A stretch of 64,000 bases of DNA from Gammaproteobacteria bacterium UBA5109 (GTDB lineage: Bacteria; Pseudomonadota; Gammaproteobacteria; Pseudomonadales; Pseudohongiellaceae), in contig DHZH01000003.1 in assembly GCA_002414385.1 (NCBI GenBank), positions 138,530-202,529 of the forward strand, read 5' to 3'. Position numbers and translations under genes: made by a program. Below are positions 18,209-29,000 of the stretch, one piece after another (the first letter of the stretch is position 1; the number at the start of each line of letters is the position of its first letter). The notes under the pieces were generated by a model that did no database searches, had not been told where the DNA came from, and was given only the letters and a program-made list of their open reading frames with translations.

Positions 18209-18212
18209 TCTG

Positions 18213-18752
18213 ATGATTCTGCTTGCCCTGATCATTTCCTGCCTTGCCGCCGGCTGTCTTTTTGCCAGCTGGCGCAGCAGGCAGATTGAACTGCTTAACT
18301 GGATTGGCTGGCTGCTGACTTTTTCTTCAGCGTATTTCTGGAGTATTGCGCTGGGCCCGGAATTCGGGACTGTTTACGCCTTCCTGATTTTCACTTGTGT
18401 GATCTGGATACTGGTCTGGCGCAACCGGCAGGAAGCCGAAAGGGTCAATGATGCCAGACCCGTCCGGCATCAACTGACACGACCTTCCATTGTGCAAGTG
18501 GCAAGAAACTCTGCCCTGTTTGTGCTGGCGGTTCCGGTCACCGGGCTTGTATCACTGATGCTGAGTCTGGTGCTGGTCTGGTTTTTTCCCTTGACGATGC
18601 TGAATAAAGTCACCACGGCAATTTTTATAATGCCATTGATCTGGGGTGGATTCAGCACCTGGATTATCGCGGATAGCCGTTTGTGGCTCACAGCATTGTC
18701 CAGTCTGGGATTGTTAATCCTTTTATGTCTGCTGGTATTTATTCTGTTATGA
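18213..18752 (+). CDS. Multi-pass membrane protein of an iron-uptake operon (DUF3325/DUF3649-like)
   Basis: 179 residues with about six hydrophobic segments in two groups separated by a charged linker (RNRQEAERVNDARPVRH). In many proteobacteria two small proteins, DUF3325 and DUF3649, sit between a TonB receptor and a PepSY protein. The second half here (SALFVLAVPVTGLVSLM and following) resembles DUF3649, so this may be a fusion of the two. It starts 4 nt after the receptor stop and overlaps the PepSY gene by ATGA. The exact role is unknown. Confidence 0.65.
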   Translation: MILLALIISCLAAGCLFASWRSRQIELLNWIGWLLTFSSAYFWSIALGPEFGTVYAFLIFTCVIWILVWRNRQEAERVNDARPVRHQLTRPSIVQVARNSALFVLAVPVTGLVSLMLSLVLVWFFPLTMLNKVTTAIFIMPLIWGGFSTWIIADSRLWLTALSSLGLLILLCLLVFILL

Positions 18753-20200
18753 AAATTTCTCTTCCTGCCAATCTGGTCAGGCGTTCCCTGGCAAGTCATT
18801 CATGGCTTGGTCTTTTGCTTGGCATGCTCATGTACCTGATTTGTCTGAGTGGAACAATTGTTATCTTTTATGAGGAAATTGAGCGCTGGGAGCAGCCGCT
18901 GGCTGAGGAGTATCAGGCCATGGATCCGGAATTGATTGAGCATGCCTTCAATGAATTCATGACAGACGGGCCGACGGATGTGACCGAACATATGTATGTG
19001 GTTTATCCGAGCGCGCAGATTCCGCGGGTAAAACTTTCCAGTGATGCCGAAGGCTGGTATCTGAATGCAGACGGGTCCCTGGGAGAAGCGGCTTATGATG
19101 ATTATTCCGCCTTGCTCACCGGTCTGCATCTGAATCTGCATCTGCCGCTGAATATCGGCATTGTCCTGGTCAGTGCTATCGGTGCCTTGCTTTGCGGCCT
19201 GATCATCAGTGGGTTTTTAAGCCATCCCTCCATCATCAGGGATGCCTTCAAATTACGCCTGAATAAGAACAGCAGGGTGGGGCAGGTGGATATTCACAAT
19301 CGTCTCAGTGTCTGGGGCTCGCCTTTTTATCTGATGATCGCAGTAACCGGGGCGTATTATGGCTTTATTCTGATTCTGGCCTCCCTGTTTGCCGAAGCCG
19401 CAGATACAAGCAGCCAGGAATTGATCGACACGGTGTTTCCGCCGGAACCGGTGCTGGAAAACCAGGAAGCTGTTACAAATCTGGCCGCTGCAATGGAGAC
19501 AGTTGCAGAACTATCTCCTGAAGGCGAGTTATTGTTTCTGGTGGTACATGATGCCGATACGGAAAACCGTTTTATGGAATTTTACGTTCAGCAACCCGGG
19601 CGTCTGATCTATTCTGAGAACTATCGCTTTGACATGGCGGGTAATTACCTGGGTAGTGCTGGCTATTCCGATACCGAGACGGCCAAACAAATATTATATT
19701 CCGTGTATCGCATTCACTTTGGCCACTTTGGCGGCCTGCTTACCAAAATTCTATATACCATTTTCGGTTTTGCCCTCACCTGGGTATCGGTCAGCGGTAT
19801 TAACATCTGGCTGGAAAAACGCAAAAAGCGCGACAGGCTCAATACCCTCTGGCCCGCGCTTGTTTGGGGAACCCCGCTGGCGCTGATTTTCGCTGCCTTT
19901 ACCCAGGTTATTTTCCATCTGCCTTCTGTCCCGGTTTTCTGGCTGGTCCTGCTGGCCAGTCTGGTGCCGGGAATGCTGCAAGAGGATGAAGTACAACTCA
20001 AATCGCAAATGCAGATTTTGTGCGCTCTGGCCATACTGATTTTGCTTTGCAGCTATGCCATCAGGTTTGGCGGTTTTGCCCTGGCGCCGGCAGGTCTGGC
20101 AATAAACACGGTATTGCTGGGGCTGGCCTTGATATTTGTCAGCCTTGGCTTACGAAACTATCGTCGGTCGCAGCAAATACCGGTTTTTGCTGCAAGCTGA
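18749..20200 (+). CDS. PepSY-associated transmembrane protein
   Basis: 483 residues starting at an ATG that overlaps the previous stop (ATGA), chosen over an upstream in-frame ATG at 18683. First membrane helix (HSWLGLLLGMLMYLICLSG), a large periplasmic PepSY part, two more helices (about 150-235), a second periplasmic domain, a helix near FGFALTWVSVSGI and a C-terminal bundle of hydrophobic segments. This family accompanies siderophore receptors and is thought to move electrons across the inner membrane to reduce ferric siderophores. The His-containing helices are compatible with haem binding but this is not proven. Confidence 0.85.
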   Translation: MKISLPANLVRRSLASHSWLGLLLGMLMYLICLSGTIVIFYEEIERWEQPLAEEYQAMDPELIEHAFNEFMTDGPTDVTEHMYVVYPSAQIPRVKLSSDAEGWYLNADGSLGEAAYDDYSALLTGLHLNLHLPLNIGIVLVSAIGALLCGLIISGFLSHPSIIRDAFKLRLNKNSRVGQVDIHNRLSVWGSPFYLMIAVTGAYYGFILILASLFAEAADTSSQELIDTVFPPEPVLENQEAVTNLAAAMETVAELSPEGELLFLVVHDADTENRFMEFYVQQPGRLIYSENYRFDMAGNYLGSAGYSDTETAKQILYSVYRIHFGHFGGLLTKILYTIFGFALTWVSVSGINIWLEKRKKRDRLNTLWPALVWGTPLALIFAAFTQVIFHLPSVPVFWLVLLASLVPGMLQEDEVQLKSQMQILCALAILILLCSYAIRFGGFALAPAGLAINTVLLGLALIFVSLGLRNYRRSQQIPVFAAS

Positions 20201-20310
20201 ATCTTTTTGACTCACCTGTACATTTATACACTTTATTTCCCCGGGCGGAAGGTGGTTCCGGGGATATCCTGCCGTGAGGCTGGTAGAGGAATAAAAAAAA
20301 GGATAAAGTA

Positions 20311-20329
20311 AATGATAATGATTAACATT
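20311..20329 (+). promoter_or_regulatory. Fur box upstream of the porin gene
   Basis: AATGATAATGATTAACATT is a good match to the 19-bp Fur consensus and lies 61 nt upstream of the porin start. A GC hairpin (TCCCCGG/CCGGGGA, 20238-20264) just before it may mark the end of the receptor operon. Confidence 0.75.
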
Positions 20330-20389
20330 ACGATTAAATTTTAATACAATGCTCTTTTATCCAAATCCATAGCAGGAGAGAACCGGTAA

Positions 20390-21562
20390 ATGAAACGACT
20401 AACACCCGTCGCTATTGCAGTTGCGATCACAATGTCCCTGAGCACCAGTGCATCGGCGCAAGAAGCACTGGAAGCGCAAATTGAGGCTTTGCAGGCACAA
20501 ATAGATGCTCTGCGAGCTCAGGTAGAAGAGACCTCAGCAGTGGCAGAAACCGCCATGGAAAGTGCTGAGGCCAACATGGTCAATAATATATCGGCTGGTG
20601 GACCGTCCGGCGTCAGTATCGGCGGCTACGGAGAGTTGCATTACAACAATCTGGACAGCGGTGAAGAAATTGATTTCCATCGCTTCGTGTTGTTTTTCGG
20701 CAACGAATTTACCGAGCGTCTACGTTTTTTCTCGGAAGTCGAGTTGGAGCATTCACTGGCTGGTGAAGGTGCACCCGGTGAAGTCGAGCTGGAGCAGGCC
20801 TATGTTGAATATGATTTCAATCCAAACCTTTCTGCGAAAGGTGGTTTGTTTCTGGTACCGGTGGGAATACTGAATGAAACCCATGAGCCTCCGACGTTTA
20901 TGGGTGTGGAACGTAACCGGATAGAAAGTGAAATCATTCCTTCTACCTGGTGGGAAGCTGGTGCAGCAGTGAGTGGCCGTCATGAAAGCGGTTTTTCCTA
21001 TGACCTGGCTTTGCATTCCGGCCTGGCAGTACCAACCACAGGTGGCAATGCCTACAGAATTCGCAGCGGCAGACAGAAAGTGGCTGAGGCCGATGCCAAT
21101 GACCTGGCTTATACCGGCAGATTTCGTTATACCGGCATGCCGGGGCTGGAAGCAGCAGTGACCTTGCAGTACCAGGAAAATATTACCCAAAGTGCTGATC
21201 CCGATGCCAGTGCCACCCTTATTGAAGCCCATATCAATTACAACAGCGGTCCTTTTGGATTTCGTGCCATGGTCGCTGACTGGAGCATTGACGGGGCAAC
21301 TGCTGAGGCGCTTGGCAAGGATTCCCAGAATGGTTTCTACCTTGAACCATCCTACAGTATTACTCCGGATTGGCGCATCTTCGCCCGTTATGGTGAATAC
21401 AATACCTTTGACGGCATGCCGGGCTCCCAGGCAGTCGAGCAGACTGATTTCGGGGTTAACTGGTACCTGCATGAAGATGTCGTCATCAAAGCCGACATCA
21501 TGAATATCAGTGGTGCCGCCGATGATGACGGTTTTAATCTTGGAGTGGGTTATCAGTTCTAG
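20390..21562 (+). CDS. Outer-membrane porin with N-terminal coiled coil
   Basis: 390 residues. Signal peptide (STSASAQE), then a heptad-rich helix (about 25-60: LEAQIEALQAQIDALRAQV), then a beta-barrel with GYGELHYNNL and many alternating strands, ending in aromatic GVGYQF. The architecture is that of phosphate-selective-porin (OprO/P)-like channels whose coiled coil trimerises in the periplasm. Because a Fur-like box precedes it, it is more likely an iron-responsive porin; the solute is unknown. The FMN-binding protein gene follows 5 nt later. Confidence 0.8.
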   Translation: MKRLTPVAIAVAITMSLSTSASAQEALEAQIEALQAQIDALRAQVEETSAVAETAMESAEANMVNNISAGGPSGVSIGGYGELHYNNLDSGEEIDFHRFVLFFGNEFTERLRFFSEVELEHSLAGEGAPGEVELEQAYVEYDFNPNLSAKGGLFLVPVGILNETHEPPTFMGVERNRIESEIIPSTWWEAGAAVSGRHESGFSYDLALHSGLAVPTTGGNAYRIRSGRQKVAEADANDLAYTGRFRYTGMPGLEAAVTLQYQENITQSADPDASATLIEAHINYNSGPFGFRAMVADWSIDGATAEALGKDSQNGFYLEPSYSITPDWRIFARYGEYNTFDGMPGSQAVEQTDFGVNWYLHEDVVIKADIMNISGAADDDGFNLGVGYQF

Positions 21563-21567
21563 TTAAA

Positions 21568-22119
21568 ATGAAACTTTTAACAGCTTCAGTTTTCCTTATC
21601 TCGTTAATGGTGACCCTGGGTGCCAGGGTTGCCATTGCCGCTGATGATCCGACTTTTGAATTATCCCATCAGGATTTTCTGCAGGAAGTTTTTGCCGGTG
21701 AGCCACCAGAATCCAAACCGGTATATATCCGCGGTGAACTTCGGCAGCAGGTTGAAACCATCCTGCAACACCGCACAACTTTCCTGCGTACACGCTACTG
21801 GATGAGAGATGATCTCTCTGTCTGGATTCTTGACGAAATTGGCAAAGACCAGCCGATCACCATTGCAGTAGTTGTCACTCATGAGCAACAGCAGTCGACA
21901 ATTGAAGACGTGGAAGTGCTGGCTTTTCGCGAACCCAGAGGCTGGGAGGTTCGTCATGACTTTTTCACTGACCAGTTTCGTGGTGCCGGGCGTGATGCTT
22001 CAGGCAGAGGGCTGGATACCAGTATTGATGGCATCACCGGTGCCACCCTGTCGGTACGCGCCTTGCGTAAAGTAGCTGAAATAGCCTTGTTGCTGGATGA
22101 GCATGTCAGGCAGGAATGA
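21568..22119 (+). CDS. Periplasmic FMN-binding-domain protein
   Basis: 183 residues. Signal peptide ending A-I-A-A-D, then a single FMN-binding domain like that of NqrC/RnfG. The flavinylation motif is D154-G-I-T-G-A-T160-L-S, in which the Thr is expected to receive covalent FMN from ApbE (no apbE in the window). Such proteins are one-electron carriers outside the cytoplasm. It lies 5 nt after the Fur-box porin, and together with the PepSY gene suggests a periplasmic ferric-reduction chain. Confidence 0.8.
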   Translation: MKLLTASVFLISLMVTLGARVAIAADDPTFELSHQDFLQEVFAGEPPESKPVYIRGELRQQVETILQHRTTFLRTRYWMRDDLSVWILDEIGKDQPITIAVVVTHEQQQSTIEDVEVLAFREPRGWEVRHDFFTDQFRGAGRDASGRGLDTSIDGITGATLSVRALRKVAEIALLLDEHVRQE

Positions 22120-22309
22120 ATACCGGTACTCTGTAAGATAAATGCGGCCATTGAATGCTACATTGCAATAAGCCAATGAATCTGCTCGGCAAATCATTCC
22201 GTATCTCAATATCCAGGGAAGAATTGCCGGCATGAGAGTCATGGGTTTCTACTTCTGATGTCATGCCCAGCTTCTTTATCAAGTCATTGTTATCCAATAA
22301 TATTTACTT

Positions 22310-23611
22310 ATGAATTTAGTTAAAGCAAATACTGTCCTGGTAATCGGGACACTTTTGCTATTGCCAGAATATTCCCAGGCAAACGATATTATTCGTATCG
22401 GTACCGGTGCCAGAGCGGGGGGCATGGTGAATATCAGTGGCCTGTCCAGGGACGGCCTGAGTGCGCTGTCCGCCAACCCTGCTTATTTCACTCAGGTGGA
22501 AGAAGGCGTACAGCTGAATTTCACGGCGGTCTTTGTCGAATCAGGCTTTACTTCCTCACTGGGAGAAAAGGCAAAAGCGGACCGTGGCCCTGGATTCTTT
22601 CCCGATTTTGTCAAAGTCTGGAATGCAGCGGATTCCCCCTGGAGTTTTGCGGCAGGCGCTTTTACCCAGTCTGCCATGCGTGCCAGTTTTGAGTTTAATG
22701 ATCCACCCGGCACCCTGGGGGTCACTTATGGCCGGCAAAGGCATGAATCGGAATATATTGTATTAAACGCCAGTGCGGCGGCTGCCTATCAGTTTAGTGA
22801 ACGATTGTCGGTGGGGGTGCAGGCCGGTCTGGCCTATAACCGTAACCGCCTTGAGGCACCTTATATCTTTCAAAGTCATCCTGCACTGCAGGGACTGAAA
22901 GTGCTGGTGGATCTTGAAGCTGATGATTTTTCACCGGCCTTCCTCTTTGGTCTGGATTACCAGCTTGCCGAAAACCTCGGGATCAATCTGTCTTACAGTC
23001 CTGAAGTGGATTTTGCTGCGGAGGGGGACTTACAGGGTAATCTTTCAGCATTGGGGCTGGGTATCACGCCGGATTTTTTCTACCAGGCAGCGGTTGAAAC
23101 CGGCTTGCCGGCTTTTTTCAGTGCTGGACTGAACTGGCAGCAAAGTGAACGGCTGGAACTGGGTTTTCAGCTTGACTGGATTAACTGGGCATCGCGTTTT
23201 GCCGAACTGCCAATAAGACTGAGCCAGGGTAACAACGCCGGTTTAAACGGAGTACTGGGCAGTTCCAGCCTGAATGACACCGCTCTGCTGGACTGGGATG
23301 ATCAGTTTACGCTGCACCTTGGTGGCGAATATGACTATTCCGCTGCTCTTGAACTCAGGGCGGGCTATGAATACTCAAGCGTTGCGGTTCCGCAAAGTAC
23401 CATGACTCCTTTAACCGCTTCAGTGCTGCAGCATGCCTTCAGCATCGGAGCCAGTCAGAATATGGGAGGCAACATGCTGGACTACTATTATCGGCTGAGT
23501 TTTTCAGCTGGCGATGAAAATATTTCCGCCACTTCGCTTCAGGGAAATGAGTACCGGGGCACACAAATTGATTTGCTTCTCCATAACATTGGTCTTACAG
23601 TTAATTTCTAA
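22310..23611 (+). CDS. FadL-family outer-membrane transporter
   Basis: 433 residues with a signal peptide (LPEYSQAND) and the FadL/TodX pattern: SGLSRDGLSALSANPAYFTQ near the mature N-terminus (the NPA motif), many beta-strands, and a C-terminal strand ending HNIGLTVNF. Family members pass hydrophobic compounds (long-chain fatty acids, aromatics) through the outer membrane. The substrate is not readable. The next gene begins 23 nt downstream, so the two may be co-transcribed. Confidence 0.85.
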   Translation: MNLVKANTVLVIGTLLLLPEYSQANDIIRIGTGARAGGMVNISGLSRDGLSALSANPAYFTQVEEGVQLNFTAVFVESGFTSSLGEKAKADRGPGFFPDFVKVWNAADSPWSFAAGAFTQSAMRASFEFNDPPGTLGVTYGRQRHESEYIVLNASAAAAYQFSERLSVGVQAGLAYNRNRLEAPYIFQSHPALQGLKVLVDLEADDFSPAFLFGLDYQLAENLGINLSYSPEVDFAAEGDLQGNLSALGLGITPDFFYQAAVETGLPAFFSAGLNWQQSERLELGFQLDWINWASRFAELPIRLSQGNNAGLNGVLGSSSLNDTALLDWDDQFTLHLGGEYDYSAALELRAGYEYSSVAVPQSTMTPLTASVLQHAFSIGASQNMGGNMLDYYYRLSFSAGDENISATSLQGNEYRGTQIDLLLHNIGLTVNF

Positions 23612-23634
23612 CTTACTGAGATTCCGGCTTTGCC

Positions 23635-24978
23635 TTGAATAAAAAGCAGTCCGTCAGGACTACGAATAATAACGCGCCAGCCTATTTGAGTTCTGCTGAA
23701 GAAACCCGCGCTGTCGATGCAGCCTTTCGCAAGAATGATGCCCGTGCCGAACTGGTAACCTCCCTGGTATGGATGAGTGTGATAATTCTCACTTATGCCA
23801 TTTTTCTCACCGGTTACCGCAATACGGTCGAGCCCTCACTGGTGCGTAACATCAGCCTGCTGGTTGCCATCATGCTGCCGGCTTTTGGCTTGCTGGTGGG
23901 TCTGATCAAGCTGGGCTATTACAGCCCGACCATGAAGTACATCAATATTTTTCTGCAGGTAACCCTGGTCTCTGGCGCCATATTTTTTGATTTTCTTTCC
24001 CAGGGTGCAAATTATGCGCTCAGCTCCATGCCGCCGATGGCCTATGCGCTGGTGCCCACAGTGACCGCATTTCGCATGCAGCCTTCGCTGGGTCTGTTTG
24101 CCGGCGCCATTGCCGCGCTGCAGTTTCTTTTGTTGTACTTTTTGATTATCCAGCCCGATGCCAGCCTGATTGCTGAAGTCCCCAGTCTCAGTGTTGAAGT
24201 CAGTATGATGAAGGTGGTGATTCTGTTTTCACTGGGAGTGGCCAGTGCTTTTGCGGCCAGAACCTTACGGGTTTACTTCATCGACTTCGGCAAGGCACAG
24301 GAAATACGTACCCGCCTGGAACGAAACTTCGGGCGCTTTGTTTCGCCGGAAATTGTTGAGCAGATCAATGAAAACCCGGACGGCATGATTCCCTCCGGGT
24401 ATCAGGATGCTGCCATTATTTTCGGGGATATTCGTGGCTTTACTTCCTATGCTGCAGAGCATGACTCTGCAGAAGTAACACACCTGTTGAATGAATATTT
24501 TGAAATAGTCTGTGACATCATCGAGCAGGAAGGTGGCATGCTGAACAAATTCCTCGGGGATGGTTACCTGGCGCTCTTCGGTGTATACACTAATGATGAA
24601 AATCCCTGTCAGTCTGCAGCACGCGCAGTTTTGCGCATTGTCAGTGAAACCCAGGCCCTGCTTGAGCCACTGGGTCTGAGTAGCGGCAATGCTGGCAATT
24701 ACGGCAAGGTCATTACCGGTGAGGTAGGTTCCAGCGGGCGCTGTGAATTTACGGCGATTGGTGAACCGGTAAACCTGGCAGCCAGACTTGAAGGTTTGAA
24801 CAGTGAGCTGGGAACACGCTTTCTGGCATCAGCGAGTTTTATTGAACAACTGCCCGCAGAGGATTTCCATATCACTGGAAAAGGCTTGTATAAAATCAAG
24901 GGACTGACTCGTGAAGTGGAGGTCTACGTTGTAGAGAGCGTGGAAGATAGTCCTCAACACCTTAACAACTCTGCCTGA
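23635..24978 (+). CDS. Membrane-anchored class III adenylate/guanylate cyclase
   Basis: 447 residues from a TTG start (no ATG before residue 49). About six membrane helices (45-215), a short linker, and a C-terminal catalytic domain (about 260-440). Visible catalytic elements: metal Asp in IIFGDIRGFTS, second metal Asp and preceding Lys in LNKFLGDGYLALFG, and EFTAIGEPVNLAARLE. In the last, Glu replaces the usual Asp at a base-specifying position, so ATP versus GTP preference is uncertain. The strand before YGKVITGEVG reads GLSSGNAGN, looser than usual. Predicted to make cAMP in response to a membrane or lipid cue. Confidence 0.85.
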   Translation: MNKKQSVRTTNNNAPAYLSSAEETRAVDAAFRKNDARAELVTSLVWMSVIILTYAIFLTGYRNTVEPSLVRNISLLVAIMLPAFGLLVGLIKLGYYSPTMKYINIFLQVTLVSGAIFFDFLSQGANYALSSMPPMAYALVPTVTAFRMQPSLGLFAGAIAALQFLLLYFLIIQPDASLIAEVPSLSVEVSMMKVVILFSLGVASAFAARTLRVYFIDFGKAQEIRTRLERNFGRFVSPEIVEQINENPDGMIPSGYQDAAIIFGDIRGFTSYAAEHDSAEVTHLLNEYFEIVCDIIEQEGGMLNKFLGDGYLALFGVYTNDENPCQSAARAVLRIVSETQALLEPLGLSSGNAGNYGKVITGEVGSSGRCEFTAIGEPVNLAARLEGLNSELGTRFLASASFIEQLPAEDFHITGKGLYKIKGLTREVEVYVVESVEDSPQHLNNSA

Positions 24979-24979
24979 A

Positions 24980-26038
24980 TCAAAGCCTGCGACGACTTGC
25001 CACAGCTTCTGACAGTGTCTCCAGTAATGGCTCGGTATCTTCCCAGCCCATGCAGGCATCAGTAATACTCTGCCCATAAACCAGATCTTCACCGGCAACG
25101 ACTTTCTGATTGCCGGCGATCAGGTGGCTTTCCAGCATGATTCCGCGAATATGCTGTTCACCGTTGGCAATCTGTCCGGCTACATCCTGACAGACTATGA
25201 TTTGTCGATCCGGGTCCTTGCCGGAATTGGCATGACTGCAGTCCACAACAAGTGCAGGATTAAGCCCGGCTTTTTCCAGTTTTACCGCTGCTTCCTGAAT
25301 GCTGTCCGGGTCATAGTTTGTATGTTTTCCGCCGCGCAGAATCAGGTGGCAATCAACATTCCCGGCTGTTTGAAAAATCGCTGAATGGCCGCCCTTGGTC
25401 ACGGAAAGAAAATGATGTGGATGCATGGCAGAGCCGATGGCGTCGACCGCAATCTGAATGTTGCCACTGGTGCCGTTTTTGAAACCAACCGGGCAGGAAA
25501 GACCGGATGCCAGTTCGCGATGACACTGGGATTCAGTGGTGCGGGCGCCAATAGCACCCCAGGAAATCAGGTCCGCCACATACTGCGGACTGATCAGATC
25601 AAGGTACTCAGTACCGGCCGGAATACCCATGTCGGCCAGGTCCAACAGTAATTTGCGTGCCTTACGCAGACCTTCATTGATCTGAAAACTGTTATCCAGA
25701 TGCGGGTCATTAATCAGCCCTTTCCAGCCGACCGTGGTGCGCGGTTTTTCAAAATACACACGCATGATGACCAGCAGATTTTCCTGATACTTCTGCATGG
25801 GCACAATTAAACGCCTGGCGTAATCAAGGGCTGCTTCCGGGTCATGAATGGAACAGGGACCACTGATCACCAGCAGACGCTCATCACGGCCATGCAGAAT
25901 ATCCTGTATGGCCTTGCGGGTACGGGAAACAGTCTCTGAGGCTTTTTCAGATAATGGAAATTCATTGATGAGCTGCTCCGGTGAAAGGAGTTCCTTCATC
26001 GCGACAATGCGCAGGTCATCAGTTGTTTGCATATTCAT
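24980..26038 (-). CDS. aroG: 3-deoxy-7-phosphoheptulonate (DAHP) synthase, class I
   Basis: 352 residues, the AroF/G/H length. Motifs: LLVISGPCSIHDPEAALDYA, MRVYFEKPRTTVGWKGLIND, GARTTESQCHRELASGLS, PVGFKNGTSG, LRGGKHTNYD and VVDCSHANSGKD, covering PEP and metal sites. It catalyses the first step of the shikimate pathway. Which aromatic amino acid feeds back cannot be told by eye. It begins 1 nt after the ileS stop and so is almost certainly read from the ileS transcript, placing it under the same leader. Confidence 0.93.
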   Translation of the reverse strand: MNMQTTDDLRIVAMKELLSPEQLINEFPLSEKASETVSRTRKAIQDILHGRDERLLVISGPCSIHDPEAALDYARRLIVPMQKYQENLLVIMRVYFEKPRTTVGWKGLINDPHLDNSFQINEGLRKARKLLLDLADMGIPAGTEYLDLISPQYVADLISWGAIGARTTESQCHRELASGLSCPVGFKNGTSGNIQIAVDAIGSAMHPHHFLSVTKGGHSAIFQTAGNVDCHLILRGGKHTNYDPDSIQEAAVKLEKAGLNPALVVDCSHANSGKDPDRQIIVCQDVAGQIANGEQHIRGIMLESHLIAGNQKVVAGEDLVYGQSITDACMGWEDTEPLLETLSEAVASRRRL

Positions 26039-26039
26039 T

Positions 26040-29000
26040 TCAGTTCAACTTTTCAATCGTAATGGAGAGTGAATGGCCATCTATATCAAAATTGTGCTGG
26101 CCACTGGCATCAACGTTGGCTAATTCTGTGGCCAGGGTTTCGCCGGCGATGTAATCATGGTGTTCACTGAGGACATTAGCCAGTTTCTCATCAGCAAGGT
26201 ACTGCACTTTAATACGGTCAGAAACATTTAAATTCAAGTCTTTACGGGTTTTCTGGATGCGGTTGACCACTTCCCGGGCAAGGCCTTCGTTTATCAGTTC
26301 ATCATTCAGTTCAATATCCATATCAATAGTGATAAAACGGTCAGATACAGCTTCGGTGCCCGCTTTGGCTTCCCGGAATATCAGCAGGTCATCACTGCTG
26401 AAGGATTCACCTTCCAGCTCCAGCGAACCACTGTCCTGAGCAGCTTTCAACTCTGTAGCACCCAGCCTCTCGATCAGGTCCTTGAATTTTTTGAATTCCC
26501 TGCCCAGGCGTTTGCCCAGTACCGGGGCGTTGGGTCTGGCATAAAGCTCGATATAGTTTTCCTCGGCGGTGGAATATTCAATGCTTTTTACATTCAGCTC
26601 AGCCTTGATATAACTTTCCAGCCGTGCAATTTCATCCAGCAGGGACTGGTCTTCATGAATAATAGTGAGACGTGCCAGCGGAATCTTGGTTTTGATTTTC
26701 ACCTGTTCACGTTTTTGTCTGCCGAGCAGGATAATACTCTGCATGCGGGCTACTGCATCTTCCAGCCTGGGTTGCATGAACTGTTCGTCAGCTACCGGGT
26801 AGTCACATAAATGTACTGACTTCGGCAGGTCTTTTGTTTCCGCAGCAAAGCCCTGCAGTTCGCGGTAAATATGTTCCGACAGAAAAGGGGCAAAGGGAGC
26901 CAGGCTGATATTCAGTTCACCGAGTACCTGGTACAGCACACTGAAGGCAGCATTTTTGTCAGCGTTCATGTCTTCAGTCCAGAAACGAGAACGATTAAGG
27001 CGAATGTACCAGTTGGTCAGGTCTTCTATAAATTCGAACAGTGCCGGTACGACGTTATACAGTTTATATTCACTCATTTCCCTGGCGACACTGGCTTTGA
27101 GGGTCTGCAGTTTTGACAGAATCCACTGGTCAACGATGTTTTCATGTTGCACTGGTTGCTGACCGGACTGCCAGTTATCGGTCTCGGCATAGGTGCTGAG
27201 AAACCTGAATGAGTTATACCAGGGTAGCAGCACACGCCGGACCATGTCCTTGACGCCATCATCAGTGAAGCGCTGCTCTTCCGCTTTCACCAGACCGGAA
27301 TTAATCAGATAAAGACGCAGGGCATCGGCACCGTATTTTTCCAGCAGAATATCCGGTGGCGTGTAATTCTGCAGCCGTTTGGACATCTTCTTGCCGTCTT
27401 CGGCCATGACAATGCCATTAACGATGACATTCTTGAATGAAGGTTTGTCATACAGCGCCGTACTCAGTACCAGCAGGGTATAGAACCAGCCCCGGGTCTG
27501 GTCCAGACCTTCGGCAATATATTCTGCCGGAAAACCTGCTTCAAAAAGTTCCTGATTTTCAAAAGGGTAATGCAGCTGGGCATAAGGCATGGATCCGGAT
27601 TCAAACCAGCAGTCCAGCACTTCTTCGATGCGGCGATAGGTGCCTTCTTCGCCATCGATAGTGAAAGTGATTTCATCAACATATTCGCGATGTAAATCCT
27701 CCACTTTAATACCACTGTACTTTTGCAGTTCTTCAATGGAACCGATGCACAATCGCTTGTCACTGACATCATTGATCCAGATCGGAATTGGTGTGCCCCA
27801 GTAACGATTGCGGGAAATGCTCCAGTCGATGGCATTTTCCAGCCATTTGCCCATGCGCCCGTCCCTGATGTGCTCGGGCACCCAGTTGACCTGCTGGTTG
27901 CTGGCCATGATGCGCTCACGAATCTGCTCCACTTTGACATACCAGGATGGAATAGTGCGGTAAATAATTGGTGTATCCGATCGTGGGCAGAAAGGATAAC
28001 TGTGTACGATGACATCCTGAATCAGCAACTTGCCTTCTTCCTTGAGTTGACGAATGATTGCCTTATCGGCTTCCTTGACATGGACTCCTGCATAATCACT
28101 GACTTCTTCAGTAAACCTGCCTTCGAAATCAACCGGGCAGACGAGGGCTTCCACGCCGTTATTTTTCATCACCCGGAAGTCATCCTCACCAAAAGCAGGG
28201 GCCTGATGCACGATGCCGGTACCACTATCCGCCGTTACATAATCATCGGAAAAAACCCTGAATGCTCCTTCTTTTTCCAGCTCACTGAAGTAAGGAAACA
28301 TTGGTTCGTATTGTTTGCCGGCCAGTTCCCTGCCGGGAAGCTGTACAACAATGTCGAAGCTGTCGATGCCGGCTTTTTTCAACAGTTCTTCTGTCAGGGC
28401 TTCAGCAACATAAAAACTGATGCCGCGTTTTTCATCATGAATCTTGTTGTATATCACTTCATCGTTGACACACAAACCCAGATTGGAAGGCAGGGTCCAG
28501 GGGGTAGTGGTCCAGGCAGCAAGATAGGCATCTTCGTCTTTTAACCTGAAAAGAACGGTGACAGCAGGATCCTGCACATCCTGATAATTGGAACCGGCTT
28601 CAAAATTTGAAAGTACCGTACCCAGTGCAGTGGAGAAGGGCACTACCTTGACACCCTGATAGATCAGCTCTTTTTCCCAGAGTTGTTTGATTACCCACCA
28701 GACTGATTCCATGAACTCGGGATCCATGGTTTTGTAATCATGTTCAAAATCCACCCAGCGGCCGATGCGGGTAATGGTTTTTTCCCATTCAGCGGTATAG
28801 CGCTGAACGATACCGCGACATTCATCGTTATAGCCTTTGATGCCGAGTTTCTCGACAGCCTGCTGGGATGACATGCCCAGCGCTTTATCAATTTCATGCT
28901 CAATCGGCAGGCCATGACAGTCCCAGCCGAAACGGCGCTGCACATAAAAGCCTTTCATGGTGTAGTAGCGCGGAATAATGTCTTTCAGTGTTGAAGCCAC

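Noticed and set aside
27723..28544. 273-codon open frame on the plus strand
   Set aside because: Antisense to ileS; the synthetase reading is unambiguous there.
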